A stretch of 64,000 bases of DNA, taken from NCBI GenBank assembly GCA_001953115.1, contig LSSL01000349.1:26063-90062 (forward strand), read 5' to 3'. Positions 11,701 through 24,500 of the stretch are shown piece by piece. Origin of the DNA: Smittium mucronatum. Its lineage: Eukaryota; Kickxellomycota; Harpellomycetes; Harpellales; Legeriomycetaceae. How positions within the stretch are numbered: the first letter of the stretch is position 1; every line of letters starts with the position of its first letter. The position numbers were made by a program, and so were the translations under genes. The notes beneath the pieces were generated by a model that was given only the letters and a program-made list of their open reading frames with translations, did no database searches and was not told the DNA's origin.

Positions 11701-14339
11701 AATGGTTTACATTGATGTAATTGTTCTAATTAAAGAACAAACTTGATCGAAATCCTTAACTTATCGTCTTTATCCAACTTTGGAACAAATCAATTTTAGG
11801 AAGAAACATGTTCTAAAATGGTGCCATGATTTACTCCTAAATATTAGCAGTATGAGTGGAGAGATTATTTTCCCCCAGATTGAGTTTTAAATTTGTTTTT
11901 ATGTAAAAATAATTTACATTCAACATTGCGTTTGATTCAACGGCAATTGTGGTTTTCCAAATCATTGTGAATATTGGTGTGTAGTACATTTTGAACAATT
12001 TACATTAAAGTTACTATTGTAGAAAATAATTGCATAAACAAAGGTTCCCCCTTTGGATGAATTGCTTGTCCCTTATAGTTTTCTTGAATATGGAATTGTT
12101 TGAGTAAATGCATGCAATCGATCTCAATTTGATTATTAATAAATATCCTTTAAAAAATACGAAAAATCAGAACAGAGGGGATGGGTATGGGTACAGGTAA
12201 GGGGAGAATTTTTCCCCCCGATTTATTCGATGTTAGCCTTCAATGTTAGCGTTTCGATTTTTTTTTCTCGTAATGAACACTCAATTAACCGAATAGTCAC
12301 GTTTAATTATATATATATGTATATATATATATATTTAAAAGTATTAATAGAACAGATTCAAAACCTTAAAACTCTGTCAATAGCTCTATAAATAAAGTAT
12401 ATGGATAAATTTGGGAATGTAAGACTATATGAGCATAAAAAATTTGTAAATTTTCTTTTATTTGTATTTATAATAAATTTGAAATATATAGATTATTGAA
12501 AATTCGTTTGTTTTTTTAAATTTAAATTTTAACATGCTGTCAATTCTATGAAAAATATGCAAGTTTCAATAAGCGTAAATATTTTTTTTTTACTATTATG
12601 GAAAGTTTTTAATTCAACCTTTTGATGCCCAGCGTTACAAAGATGGCATTAATTTCTCAGTCAAATAATCATTTTATTTAAAAATTGATGATTGAAACTG
12701 GACTAATTTTATATATTGCAGAACATATTTTTTTAGATTTTTTAAAAAAGAAATCATTGGGGATTTGGGGTTTCAAAGAGATAATCGATCAAGCAATTTT
12801 AACAATAGATTTTTTTTTTTGCTAAATCAAATTTTGTAGAAAGGTTAGGTTATTTCAGCTATCCTTTTGGTATGATTATATTAATTTGAATGTTGTGAAG
12901 ATTTAAATCAAAAATACATAAAAAAAAATCAATTGATATTCCTATGTAAATTTTGAAAAATAGATTCATATTTATAATACCAAAAAAAATATTTTAGGCA
13001 ACTAAATAAAATAAAAAGCAAAGAACCGAAATCCGTTTTTTACAGTTTGAAATTTATTCATACAAATGCAATTAAAATTCTCAAAATTTTAGTTTAGGTT
13101 TGATATAATGCCTAAATGAACAAAACTTTTTAAAAATATATATTAAATAGGATACCCGATCTTTTTTTTACGCTGGGTTTATAAACTTTTATTAGGGTTT
13201 TAAAAACGACAAAAAACCAAATGACCGTGAAACAAAACTAGACATAAATAAAAGAATCCAATAGAACTTTGATATTTTCACTCTGAAAACCAACCAATTA
13301 TTTATGTTTAACACTAAAAAGTTTTGGCACACCAATACAATACTGCGTGCATGTTATTTTGTGGATTTTTTTTTTTATAAAACTTGATGCGGTTCCAACT
13401 TTTTTTAGTAGAATTTTTTTATTTTTCAATAATATTTCGCACCAAAGCCTTTTTATGCTCTTTAAAATATTAACTAAATAAAAAAAATGGGCTATTATTT
13501 ACATTTTTCTCCCATATAAATCGAAATACATCATATGAAATAATAATTTAGGGCGAGTAAAAAAAATATAATTGAGGATATTTCCTATACGGGCAAAAAT
13601 ATTATAATTATAAATGAAGTTTATATGGATAGACAGCCAAATCTTAATAAATGTCTCACAAAGATGAAAAATTTGATAAAATTAGTAAAGTATTCAATTA
13701 TCTTCATTTTAAATCTTTAATTTGTCACATTTCCTAAAAAAGAAATTCTAAATCTTCATATTTATACAAATACGAAAATATGGTTTATAATGGGCCATGT
13801 GATTATGTTAAAAGTTATAAGTTAAATGAATAAGAAAAAATGATAAAAAAATTTTATTATAAGGAAGTTTTAGATAGAGAGTCTTTATATTAGGGATAAG
13901 AAAAAAAAAATTTATAGGTTTATTATACAAAATTACCAAAACATGCGTTTTAATATAATTTTCTGTAGCATCTCTGAAATATTTGAGCCTTCGGATTTCT
14001 TAAATCAAATACATAATAAACATTCAAAATAACCTTAGCTAAAAAAATAAGATTAGAGGTGCTGATATAAACTTCATGGTAGATATTATTTCTTCTGTCT
14101 TTCAGAAAGAAACAATATAGAAAATCAATTTAACTTAGTCTCGAAAATATTTATAAGATTTTCATGATTTTATCCGAATAAGAATCATCGAAAATGGTAT
14201 ACCAAGTACCCCCAAATTTGGGAATCTTTTAGTGGCTTAGGGGCTTTAGTTATGCATTTGAATAGATGTATTCATACTAAAATCCCATAGATACTGCTCA
14301 TATTTCTTTAAAAAGTGGTAATAGAATCATAAATATTTT
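8781..14339. other. A+T-rich intergenic desert
   Basis: No gene is recognised. A possible degraded family B copy occupies roughly 9356-9547 (ends CCCATTTAGG and CTCCTGGAAGGGCC). A (TA)n run sits at 12307-12335. A short G-rich patch (GGGGATGGGTATGGGTACAGG) at about 12177-12197 stands out but is in no reading frame. The 60-codon frame at 9763-9945 looks like chance. Confidence 0.55.
12307..12335. repeat. (TA)n microsatellite
   Basis: About 28 bp of alternating T and A, interrupted once by TG. Confidence 0.85.
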
Positions 14340-14815
14340 GTGGAAAAAGAATCAGACCAGTAAGAATCTCGAACAAGAAGAACCGAATCTGGATCTGTAA
14401 ATTCTGGTACATTACCTTAACGAAAATTTTATATTCTGTCAATCAAAAGATGCTCCAGAGTTTTGCAACTTGTTGTAGGAAAGTCGTTGTAGAAAGTCGA
14501 CTTTATAAAGCGTGTTTCTACATTTTATTATTCCTGTTAGAATTTGGCGCTAAAGAGGAGTTCCACCATATCAGTAAACTTTTTCTCGCAATTTTGAGCT
14601 TAATCAATAACCTTAAGGCATTAGTAAATCAGCCCACTTGAATCATTGCTAGGCGATGTATATCGGATGGTGGATGTGACTCCAATTTCCTTTAGGTACG
14701 CAGCCAGTATATCAACAAAGGAATTTATCAGCACTGAGGATACCAATACCCTTGAACCAATTCCCAGTGGTTATGGAGCCACTAGAGCGACAAATGGGAG
14801 TGGGATGAAATTTCA
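14340..14815 (-). repeat. Dispersed repeat family S, copy S4, reverse orientation
   Basis: Read on the minus strand, this block aligns with 23.97-24.36 kb. A head at about 14810-14750 carries the box-like GGTTCAAGG. Then follow CAAGTGGGCTGA, ATTAAGCTC, TTCTAACAGGAATAATAAAAT, TCGACTTTC and GGTTCTTCTTGTT in the same order as in S2. The 63-codon plus-strand frame at 14450-14641 is antisense to this repeat and is not a gene. Divergence from S2 is high, so this is an old copy. Confidence 0.6.
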
Positions 14816-16844
14816 TTAATCATTTTATCGTTTTATTGTATTTTTATTTTAGTTTTTTCTAGTATTTAAATATTATAAGTAAATTCCCTATAAAAAAAAA
14901 GAGGATGTCAATATTTTCTATTTACCTTTAAATTTTCTATCTACTGTTTTTACGCATGGTTTTTATTGATATTATCTCAATAAAATTTCGTGATAAAAAT
15001 AAAATAAGTAAGCCAAGTAGCGATTAATATATATTCCACCACTCTAAAAATTGAATAGAAAATGGCGGAACTTTTTTTTTGCATTGAGTTGCTATGATGA
15101 TCGAGAAATACTACTAGATAGCCATCCAAAATCACTGTAAATTTATCCTGATGATTTTTCTAGATTTTTAAATTCTATAAAACGTTACATATTAGTTCTT
15201 TCCCATAAAAATCCAAATAGTGAGAAATGTCTAAGCAATTTTTTGTCACGGTCTATTAGGAATAAGTAACCTGTAACTACATGTTTTTAAACAAAAAAAA
15301 CTCCTGAGAAAAGTGCTTTGGATGCTGATTATATGGGTTCAATTATGAGTATATTTATTCTGTTTATAAGTATTTCATTTAAAGCCGAGTTTTATATCCA
15401 AACTAACAAATATTAGGAAATTTAAAAAAAAAAATTGATTTTAATTGGCTGAGAAAATATTCAACCCCAAACCTGTTATTTTCTAAAGCTAATCTGAGAA
15501 TATGCCGCCCCATTTAATATATGATTTTACATACTAAAACTTGAATTTAATTCCAATATAGTAAATATTATTCTAAAAATGTGGGTGAAGGAAAATTTGA
15601 AATTTATTTATGAAAAATTTATCTCAAATTACCCTAGGATTCTCTATTTTTCAGACAACGATGATCCAAAAAACAATATAATCTTATGTTGGAAAATAAG
15701 ATCTATCATTAAAGATATTAAATCTTCTCCCAAATATGGTTTCAAATAGTAAGAACTATTAGTTTTATAAGGTCTTAATATCAAATAGCAGTAAAAGATC
15801 TCTATTAGTGTGTAAAATAAAGGAATCTTCCATAAATGAGGCGTTAAATTATTCATGTTCTGTGAAGATGTAAGTATAAACTCATAACCCCAAAGTATGT
15901 GCTTTAAAAAGGAAAATCACAAGCTGTGAAAATGACATTACTTATGACATCAAATTTGCGAAATCTTCTCTTCTAAGAAATAAAATTGTTTGAACCCAAC
16001 CTATGAAAAAAAAATGGTATGATGAAACTGATATTATATATAGTCAAGCTTCCAAATATTTCGATTTCGGATTTATTAAATATGTACTATTGTCTCTAAA
16101 AAAATTGTTTCGCCAAAGAAAATAACAGCTATAACAAAAAAAAACAATTTTGGTGCTACACAATGGAAAAATTTAGTAAATCTAATACCATTATGAAAAG
16201 ATCTTTTTTTGGTACCTAAAGATATTTTCCTATCAATTGGTTATGTGAAATGGTAAGATTAGTAAAATGAAAATAAATGAATCTTTAATTTAACATTGCA
16301 TCCTATAATTTGGTATTTGATTATCAAAAGGGTGAGGGAAGGTCTGATAAAAATAATCCTCTAAGATTAAAAAATATACTCTGCTCACAAATTTTTGATT
16401 TTAAAAAATGGTACAAAGTTAAATATTTAGGGAATTTTGATTATATCCAAGTTAATTTTTATGCATATATTTATTAATTTATATTATCAAGATATCAGAA
16501 ATTAGAGGGTTATATTATGGCCAGTTTATTACAATTATTTCAGCAAATATATTAAATACACTTTATCGCCACCTTTAAAACATAAAAAAAGATCTAGAGA
16601 TAAAAAGCATTAATTTAAAATGATTAGGTTAATAAACATAAATTGTTCATTTTGATCATTGTGATAAAAAAAATGAATATACACTGGGAAATAAAAGTAA
16701 TAGAAACTTATTTGTAAGGATTTTTTTTTGTTTTCCGATATGATTTTTTTTTACGTATAGAAAACTCGTTTGAATCTATCGTACTAGAAAAGACTAATAA
16801 TAGAATACAATTAATGAAATAACAATAATAAATAGACTATACCC

Positions 16845-16905
16845 CACACCCATCTCTAGCTCTAGTTGCCCTGTACCTACTAGACAATGGTTCAAATAAT
16901 TTTCG
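16845..16905 (+). repeat. Family S head fragment, copy S5
   Basis: About 50 bp, from AGCTCTAGTTGCCCTGTACC to GGTTCAAATAATT, aligns with the heads at 53488-53550 and (reverse) 14750-14810. Spacing between the AGCTC block and the GGTTCAA block is 31 bp. Only the head is present. Confidence 0.5.
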
Positions 16906-17785
16906 AAATAATAAAGAGAAAATATTGTGCACTAATATTTGAATTTTTTTATAAAAGATATATATATGTTTAAGCTTAACTGTAAATTCAAACAATATTG
17001 GTGACTATTCCTGATAAAAAAAATAGCACAGCCTACTGGATGGCATATTTCAGATCCATTTAGTGGGAGAAAAAAAATGAATATCTTAGTTTTTATTTAT
17101 TCTAAGAATTTTTTACTTTTTTTATGTTTATTTCCCTAATTTCACTATTTTTAGATTATTATTACATTCATAATAGCTTTTGATTTGTTCTTTATTTATA
17201 AAATATCAAATAGATATTTTAATCGGCAATAATTAGGTATGATTAGTGAATTACTCCTTAGAAAAAAGCTTTTTATATATAAAAAGTGTTATAAGGCACA
17301 GTTTTTTGCAATGAAAATTATTAAAAAGCAAAAAAGTTATTTTATATTTACCAATTGATAAATATATATTCTACAATATATTTACAGTGATAGTATTTAG
17401 GAGAAGAAATTTTTTGATGGAAAATTTGATGATTAAACTAATAAATGTTATTTAAAATATGAATTTTTTCATTAAATAACAAAAATTTAAGTGTATATCG
17501 TTAATATATTAATCGGAATTTTATTTAGCTGAAGTTTTTAGATTCATAGCCCGATGTTTAGATGGAGATGATTCTATAATATCATCTTTATTTTGGGTAC
17601 CACATTATTTAAAATGTGGGTAATTAAGGATAAAAAATATTTAAAAAATATGTTTTTTGCTTTTAACTGTTCTATCAGATTCTGGATAAAGTTTTAATAA
17701 CCAAAAATCACTTTAAATTATACTATATTCCGGTATATCCGTATAAGCACTTGTTATTAAATATGAAATGAAAATTAATTATTGT

Positions 17786-17816
17786 ATATTTCAGATTCTT
17801 AGACAGGCCAGAATCT
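17786..17816. repeat. Isolated family A terminus
   Basis: TATTTCAGATTCTTAGACAG followed by GCCAGAA matches the left end of copy A2 closely. No partner end was found nearby. Confidence 0.4.
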
Positions 17817-19360
17817 TTGCTTATAAGTTTTGAAATACCTTTTTTAGAATTTTTTTTGATTTATAATAGTTTGTCTTTTATTAGTTTTAAAAAAATGATA
17901 AAAGAATAAAATTATATGTCTGAAGTAGGGTAATTTAACCTCGGGTTTGAAGACTATATATAGCTTTCAATCCACTAGTATACTGAAATAAAATCTAACT
18001 ATAAGAATTTTAGGGAAAAAGAGTATTTTCTACCGATGAATCTTCACTATTTAAAATATCTACTCTATAACTCACATACTAAAAAAAAATTCTAAGCCAG
18101 TTCTATAATTTTTTTTTATCATTATCACTATCTAAATAAAAATTTCAGTAACATTTAAAGGTTTTATAAACCTGAATTAATCGCATGCATATTAACTAGA
18201 GTCATTTTATCTTTACAGTTGTAATCAGTATAAATTACAGGGCATATTAATTTAAAAGCCGAGAAACTCGTGAATCATCTATCAAATAATGTTCTTTCAA
18301 ACTTATTAAATTTTTATGAAAATTTTTATATATAATAAAACCATCTTTAATTGCTTAGAATTTGATTTCATAGTTTTTTCCCCATTTTATTATTGTTAAT
18401 TTTTGATTCAGTATGTTTCTGTTTATTTTTTTTTCACGTAATATCCCTAAATATTCATCATATTTTTTTATAAATAATATGCAAAAAATGAGTTTGATAT
18501 AGCTTGCAAAACAATTTTCCGAATCTAAAAATGATGAAGTATATTTTACATAAATTCTTTTATATAAATTGAAACGCCTTTATAGAATATAAATAAATTG
18601 TGACTAATATTTTAAGTATATATTCAGAAAAAACTTAAACTGTAGATAAAAAGGTAGAAAAAGACTATTTTCACGCTTAATTCTTTTCCCCTACCATTTA
18701 TTGAAAAAAAATCCCCTGGAAAAAAAATTCTATTATTTTACTTAGAAGAGATTTTTCTTATATAAATCATGTGATTTTTTCAACAGATCTACGTTAAAAA
18801 ATAGTAAATTTTTGAAAAATAATGGAGAGACTACTGCTGTGTATTTTTCTTCTTTTACTGTAAATTTATTTTAAACGTAATAAAAATTTATAAAAACTAA
18901 TCCAAAAAAAATCACAAAAATTTTCTCTGTCGTTTTGACAAAATCATAACTCCTGAAATTTTATTAAGACTATTATTTAAACAAATGGTTATTTTCAATA
19001 ATAAAGCTTTATTGTTTTATAATTGGATTCATTACAATATTTTTAATTTTATTATAACTCATATCTTTTAATAAAATCATCATCTATTAACGAAAATATG
19101 TTATGTAGTACAATTAAAAAAAGGCTGTAATAAATTATTTTTTAAATTTATTTATGTGAATATTCTTATATTTAAAAACTCAGAAAAAAAACAAAGGTTG
19201 AAATTAATAAACACATACATTATAATTACTTAATCATAGATCTGTTGGCTCATTAGAAGTTTTCTAAAAAAATAGATGAGTTTCAGTTTCAGTTAAAAAT
19301 CAGTCAAAATCACTTCGAAAATGTTTTTATTAATTAGATATTGCATTTTTCAAAAAAAAA

Positions 19361-19418
19361 TTTAATTTAATTTATTACTTTAAACATAATTTAATTTAAT
19401 TTATTACTTTAAACATAA
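19361..19418. repeat. 29 bp tandem duplication
   Basis: Two head-to-tail copies of a unit beginning TTTAATTTAATTTATTAC and ending AAACATA, starting at 19361 and 19390. Confidence 0.85.
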
Positions 19419-22400
19419 ATTAATTAAATTAAAATAAGAATTTTTTAGAGATTTATTCTGCATTCCATATTTTGGTATATATTTGAATATAATTAAAATC
19501 CGAAATTTTAAGAAAATAACAATTGGCTTGAAATTATGTTATAGTTAAATAATTTTTCAGCAGAATTAAAGGAGTAAGTGATATTTTCACTTTTTTATCA
19601 TTTTTTAGTAATTTAACAGTTATTTTCGTAGTAAAAAAGTGATGATATTTTCCATAAATAAAGTCCCCAAATAGCTTAATAATTATGAAGTCGAAAGAAA
19701 AATAATTGAAATTCGGGTATTATTGGCGTCATATAATATTTTTTACTAAGAAAATATCACATTTTGAAAAATTTCCTGGTTTTAATTACAAATTGGTAGA
19801 TTTACATTCGTATTTAGATTTATTCAAGCTTTTAGATTCAAATTATAATACTAGTGTTTTTTTCCATTTTTAAATCCCTGGTTGGCATATTTTATGGTTA
19901 AAAATGACTTGAAAACACCCCGGGAAGAACAAAATAAGATGATTTTTTATCCGATTTATAGGTGTTTTTTTAAATTATAAAATCAGCTATTTTTTTAATA
20001 ATATTTCACTTTTTTTCGTATTTTTCTTTGAAAATAGGGTTCTTCTCTGATTTTCAGGACTGATTTTTAAGTTTTTGTGTTAATTTTATTTTCCAATTTC
20101 TGTAAATTTTGGATCTTGGTATTTATATTATACAATGTTATATTTAGAGATATAAAGAGTATTTATAGTTAATTGGAATATACTTCTTTTTAAATTCAAA
20201 CTAAATGGCGATTTTTGAGACAGAGAGGATATTTTGTAAATCCTAAATAGATAAAAGAAATTTTAACTTGATTATATCTGGTTAGAATAGCGTATCTTTC
20301 GGCTTTTTTTCCCCTACAATAACTTCTTTCATTTAGAATTCATATATTTTATATAATAAAATATATTAATGAATGAAGGAAATTAAATAAAATTATAAAA
20401 ATATTCGAAATTTTAAGAAAAAATTCAAATAAATTCACAATATTTAACATTTATTTAGCTCATTATTATTTTTTGTTTCATTTGATTCTCACAAGAAATT
20501 TTCCCACATTATTTTTTACCATATATACTTACAAAAATTTTTTTTACAGGATTTTCACCAATTAAATCATCAATAAATTAAATATTTTACTATTTGAAAG
20601 AAAATTATCGTAAATAGATCAGGTTTGTGAAATAAGGATAAAATTTTTAATCCACTAACTAATAAGATTATCGATAAAGTTTGCCAAAATTTTTGGATAA
20701 CGATTTAATACGTTTAAGCAAAAGGTATATAATAATTAATATAAATAATATTATCACTTTATTAAGAATATATATAATAAATAAATGAATAGATGGGGTT
20801 TTCTACAAGCATAATTTATTTTTTATGACTATTAAAATTCTTTTTTATTTGGTATTTTTTTCATTTTTTTATTAATTACAAGTTTCTAGTATCTAAACAT
20901 TTTATAAAAATTTCTAATAAAAAATTTATTTTTTACGCTAAATAAAATAATAAAAGTTTATCTTTACTGTGCAATAGTTTTATTAAGAAAAAAGATTAAA
21001 CCTAAATTATTTTGAGTTTATTCGTTTTTGAAAATTTATAATTATAGATTTTTTTCGATTGATGTCATTACTAAAATTGAATCTTTTTTTAAATTTAATG
21101 TTACATCCTAAAAATTTTGTTATCTTTAAAGTTAAATATACTAATTTAACTTTTTGCAAACAACTTATATCTAGATTTATTTTAGAAATCAAGAATTTTT
21201 ATAAATTTAAACAAAAAATATAAATAATTTCGAATTAAAAATCTTAAAATTATAATTTTTATAGAAATATGAACAAAGGTAAATTTTTTAGATATTTTGT
21301 AAAACTTTTTCAGCGATTATATAAATATACTCATTTTTTATAAATTTCTCAAACTTTTCAATAACATATCTGGAGTAAATTTATTATGTTATGCGTAAAG
21401 CTTGTCATTATTTTAAAGAAATTATTTTTACTATCGTTTCTACCTTTTTTTGGAAAGATAATTAGCACTGATTAAATTTAATCTGCAGTAAAGTTATAAG
21501 AAAATACTGTATAAATAAAAATTGGTCTAAAATAAAGCATTATTTTCTTTATTAAATTAAATTATTTAACAAGAAATTAATAAAATTTAAAAAGTTTAAC
21601 TTTGTGATATAATTAATAATTTGAAAATTGTACCATCTAAGATTTTAATCATTTATAATTCGGGGACTTTTTATCAAAGATTTTTTTTTGAAAATTTATA
21701 AACTCTTTTGAGGGTGTTAATATTTTATAAATTGCTCATAAGATAATTATTTCAATAAAAAATTCATTGAATATTTAACAAATTTTTTTATTATAATTAT
21801 ATTTAGCGATGTTTTTTTGGAAAACAAATAGCTATTTCTCCAATAAAAGAATGTAAAAATAAAGAAGAATTAAGTGAATTTTATATCAACAACATCCTAT
21901 AAAATTAAAAAAATTTTGACATTTATTTACAAAAAGTAATTTAGATTAGTCCAGAAATTCTGAAGATTGATTTATTTTTTATTATTCAATTAAAAAGAAT
22001 CTTGTCGAAAAATAATTATTTTAGCTAGAGTATAGCAAATTGATATTCAGTAAACCTCATAAATAATATTTAATCTAATTTTTTGGCTCAGCAATATATT
22101 TATTTTAGCAATATATCATTAAAAATATATTATCCTATTTAATTCACAGAATTTAATAAAAAAACCTAATCCCACAAAAAGAAATTTTCATTTAAATAAA
22201 AATGTATTCAGAATTCGTATTCCTAAAATTTTGAAAAAAGAAATGGTAATATTAGAGAAATTTTTTTATAGTTACGTGAGCTCTTAATAATATAACCAAA
22301 TACGAAGCACTTTTAGCAAACTTTCTTCTTTTCTTGGATAAATATTATATTATTATTTCAAAATTTTAGGGATATAATAGTTTAAAAATTTAAATCTACA

Positions 22401-23927
22401 AATTCGCTATCATAAATTAAATATTTGATTTTTTTTAAACTTTTAAGAATGAATTTTTAAAATATCAGTATAAATAATAAAAAAATATATCACATCATAT
22501 TTTTTATGTGTTAACAACAAATTGGAGGCAAATTTACCATTCTAATATTAATTTAGAAATATTCTGTATACAGAATTATAGTAGATTATTTTTTATATAT
22601 TAAATTATCTTTCTTCAAAGGTGGATTGCTAAAATTGTCAAATAAGTCACAATTTTGTAATAATCTCGTAAATTTACGGATATTTTGAGATTTTTTCTTT
22701 TTAGTTTTTAGGTTATTTGAAACTACCAAAAACAATATATATATAGAATCATTTCTAAACCCTTTTGACAATGTGAGGTAATAGTGCAGTTAATTATAAT
22801 TTATTTTTAGATTTTTTAGTATAATAAAAATCAAATTTATCAATATTATGCAAAAATAAATAGAGAAATAAAATTATCTTTCATTATATCAACTTAATTT
22901 TAAATCCACAATATCTTAACATTTATTTGTACCAGGTTTAGAATTTTTCTTATAAGACCTGAAAGATTGAGACCATTATAAAATATATTTAGATTACTTG
23001 AATAGTTTATCAAACAGATTTCTTTAATTATTAACTGGCAAATAAATTGACATGAAAATTTTGATAATAATTATGAAATTTATTTTTGATTTGAATGGGA
23101 CGATTTTTTTGTATCAAATTACAAGATTTTTTTCAGTTTGTATTTTTGCCTTCAGAAAAGTATTAAAAATATAAATGAATAAATTTGGGATGAATATAAT
23201 TATTAATAAATTATGTTTATATGAGTTTTTTTTCCAGAATTTTAGTACCCCAAAATGCACTTTTTAGAATTTTTTTTAAATAATTGAGTTATAATATTTA
23301 ATTAAGAATCATTTAAAATCATTTTTTATTTGGGTTTAATTTATTTAATATAATAAATTTTAAAATTATTTAATTTTTATGTTTTACATTTTATAGGTTT
23401 GAGTAAAATAGTTCCGCATATATTTAAACAACAGATTACGCAATTATTTAAATATTATTTGGAAATAAGGGGAAATTTTTGCCAAAAGTAAATCTCAAAT
23501 TTTATTTAAATTTATAATTTACCAAATAGTTATTATAGCTCATATGATTAATGTTTCTATAAAATTTTTATATGAAATTTTTATTCAAGTTTAATCTATG
23601 AGAAAGAAATTATTCATTTTAGAATAATAATCTCGATCATTTTATTTATAAAATTCATTAAAAAATCCATATAATATAGTTTTATTATTAGTTATTTTTT
23701 AAAAATCGATCTTTTTTAAATAAAAAAAATTATGGAAATTTTAAATCTAATTTAATAAAAAAATTAAATTTATTTAGAGGCGCTTTTTTAATTAGATTTT
23801 TACCCCATTTATTTATTTATTTTTGTGGTTATAATTTTTTTCTTATTAAATTTACTTAAAAAAAGATATATATCTTTTAATGCGGAATTTTATATTAGAT
23901 AATGTCATTAAATTATATATTAAAAAT

Positions 23928-24500
23928 TATGAAGAAAAATAAAAAACGTGCGGAAAATATTTTTATCTTAACTACAATAAGCTCCTCTGCCGGACTACAG
24001 GCTGCGTAACTACGGGAAAAGGGTTCAATCTACTAACCGAAATACCCCCCCTGGCATTGCTTCAAGTAAGTGTATGACTGAAGTCACATGCAGTCAAGAA
24101 TTAAGCTCTTTGTCAATGAAAAACAGTTCATTGAAGCTATTGAGATCCTAGCCAGAGCCTACTTCTAACAGGATTAATAAAATTAGGCTCCTACCCAAAC
24201 GTGGGTTTGATCGACATGGCTTTCCTAAAAATGCCTTTAGACGCTGAGGTCCGTCTGACTTTCGAAAGCTCGAATTTTGCACTAGAATATATCTCAGCTG
24301 CGCTAAAATATCGGTTCCTTCTGTTTTTATATGTCCCTTCACTGGGATTGCTGTCCTCCAAATCTCTGTGCGCTGTCCCCACTACTCCCAACCGATAAAG
24401 GTATAACACTGTGTGGAATTTTAGTTTAGTGTACTTCGAAAAGTACAACATTAATTTCCTAAACCACAGCGAGGTATTTCACTCAAAGGGGTGAAAAAAT
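23928..24500 (+). repeat. Dispersed repeat family S, copy S2 (best preserved)
   Basis: This is a G+C island in the most A+T-rich part of the window. A box-like AAGCTCCTCTGCCGG begins at about 23979. A B-box-like GGTTCAATC sits at 24022-24030, so start-to-start spacing is ~43 bp, as in tRNA genes. Landmarks shared with S1 in order: TGGCATTGCTTCAAGTA, GAATTAAGCTCTTT, CAGTTCATTGAAG, AGAGCCTACTTC, GATCGACATGG and GAGGTATTTCACTC near 24470. Overlapping frames on both strands (24148-24451) are not conserved in S1. A Pol III SINE is the leading reading; a fragment of a larger retroelement is the alternative. Confidence 0.62.

Larger units (their letters stand above)
14816..23927. other. Very A+T-rich intergenic desert
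   Basis: No coding pattern, RNA gene or intact mobile element was seen. It contains a family S head fragment (16845-16905), a family A terminus (17786-17816) and a 29 bp tandem duplication (19361-19418). From about 19 kb rightward G and C become visibly scarcer than in the first 15 kb. Confidence 0.6.

Noticed and set aside
14450..14641. 63-codon plus-strand frame with hydrophobic stretches
   Set aside because: It is antisense to a family S repeat copy, and no homologous frame is open in the other copies.
23979..24030. A tRNA gene at the Pol III-like boxes of copy S2
   Set aside because: The boxes fit, but no acceptor stem or anticodon arm can be folded, and the head recurs as part of a longer repeat.
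24148..24451. Overlapping frames of 64-86 codons on both strands
   Set aside because: They lie inside repeat copy S2 and are not conserved in S1 or S4.
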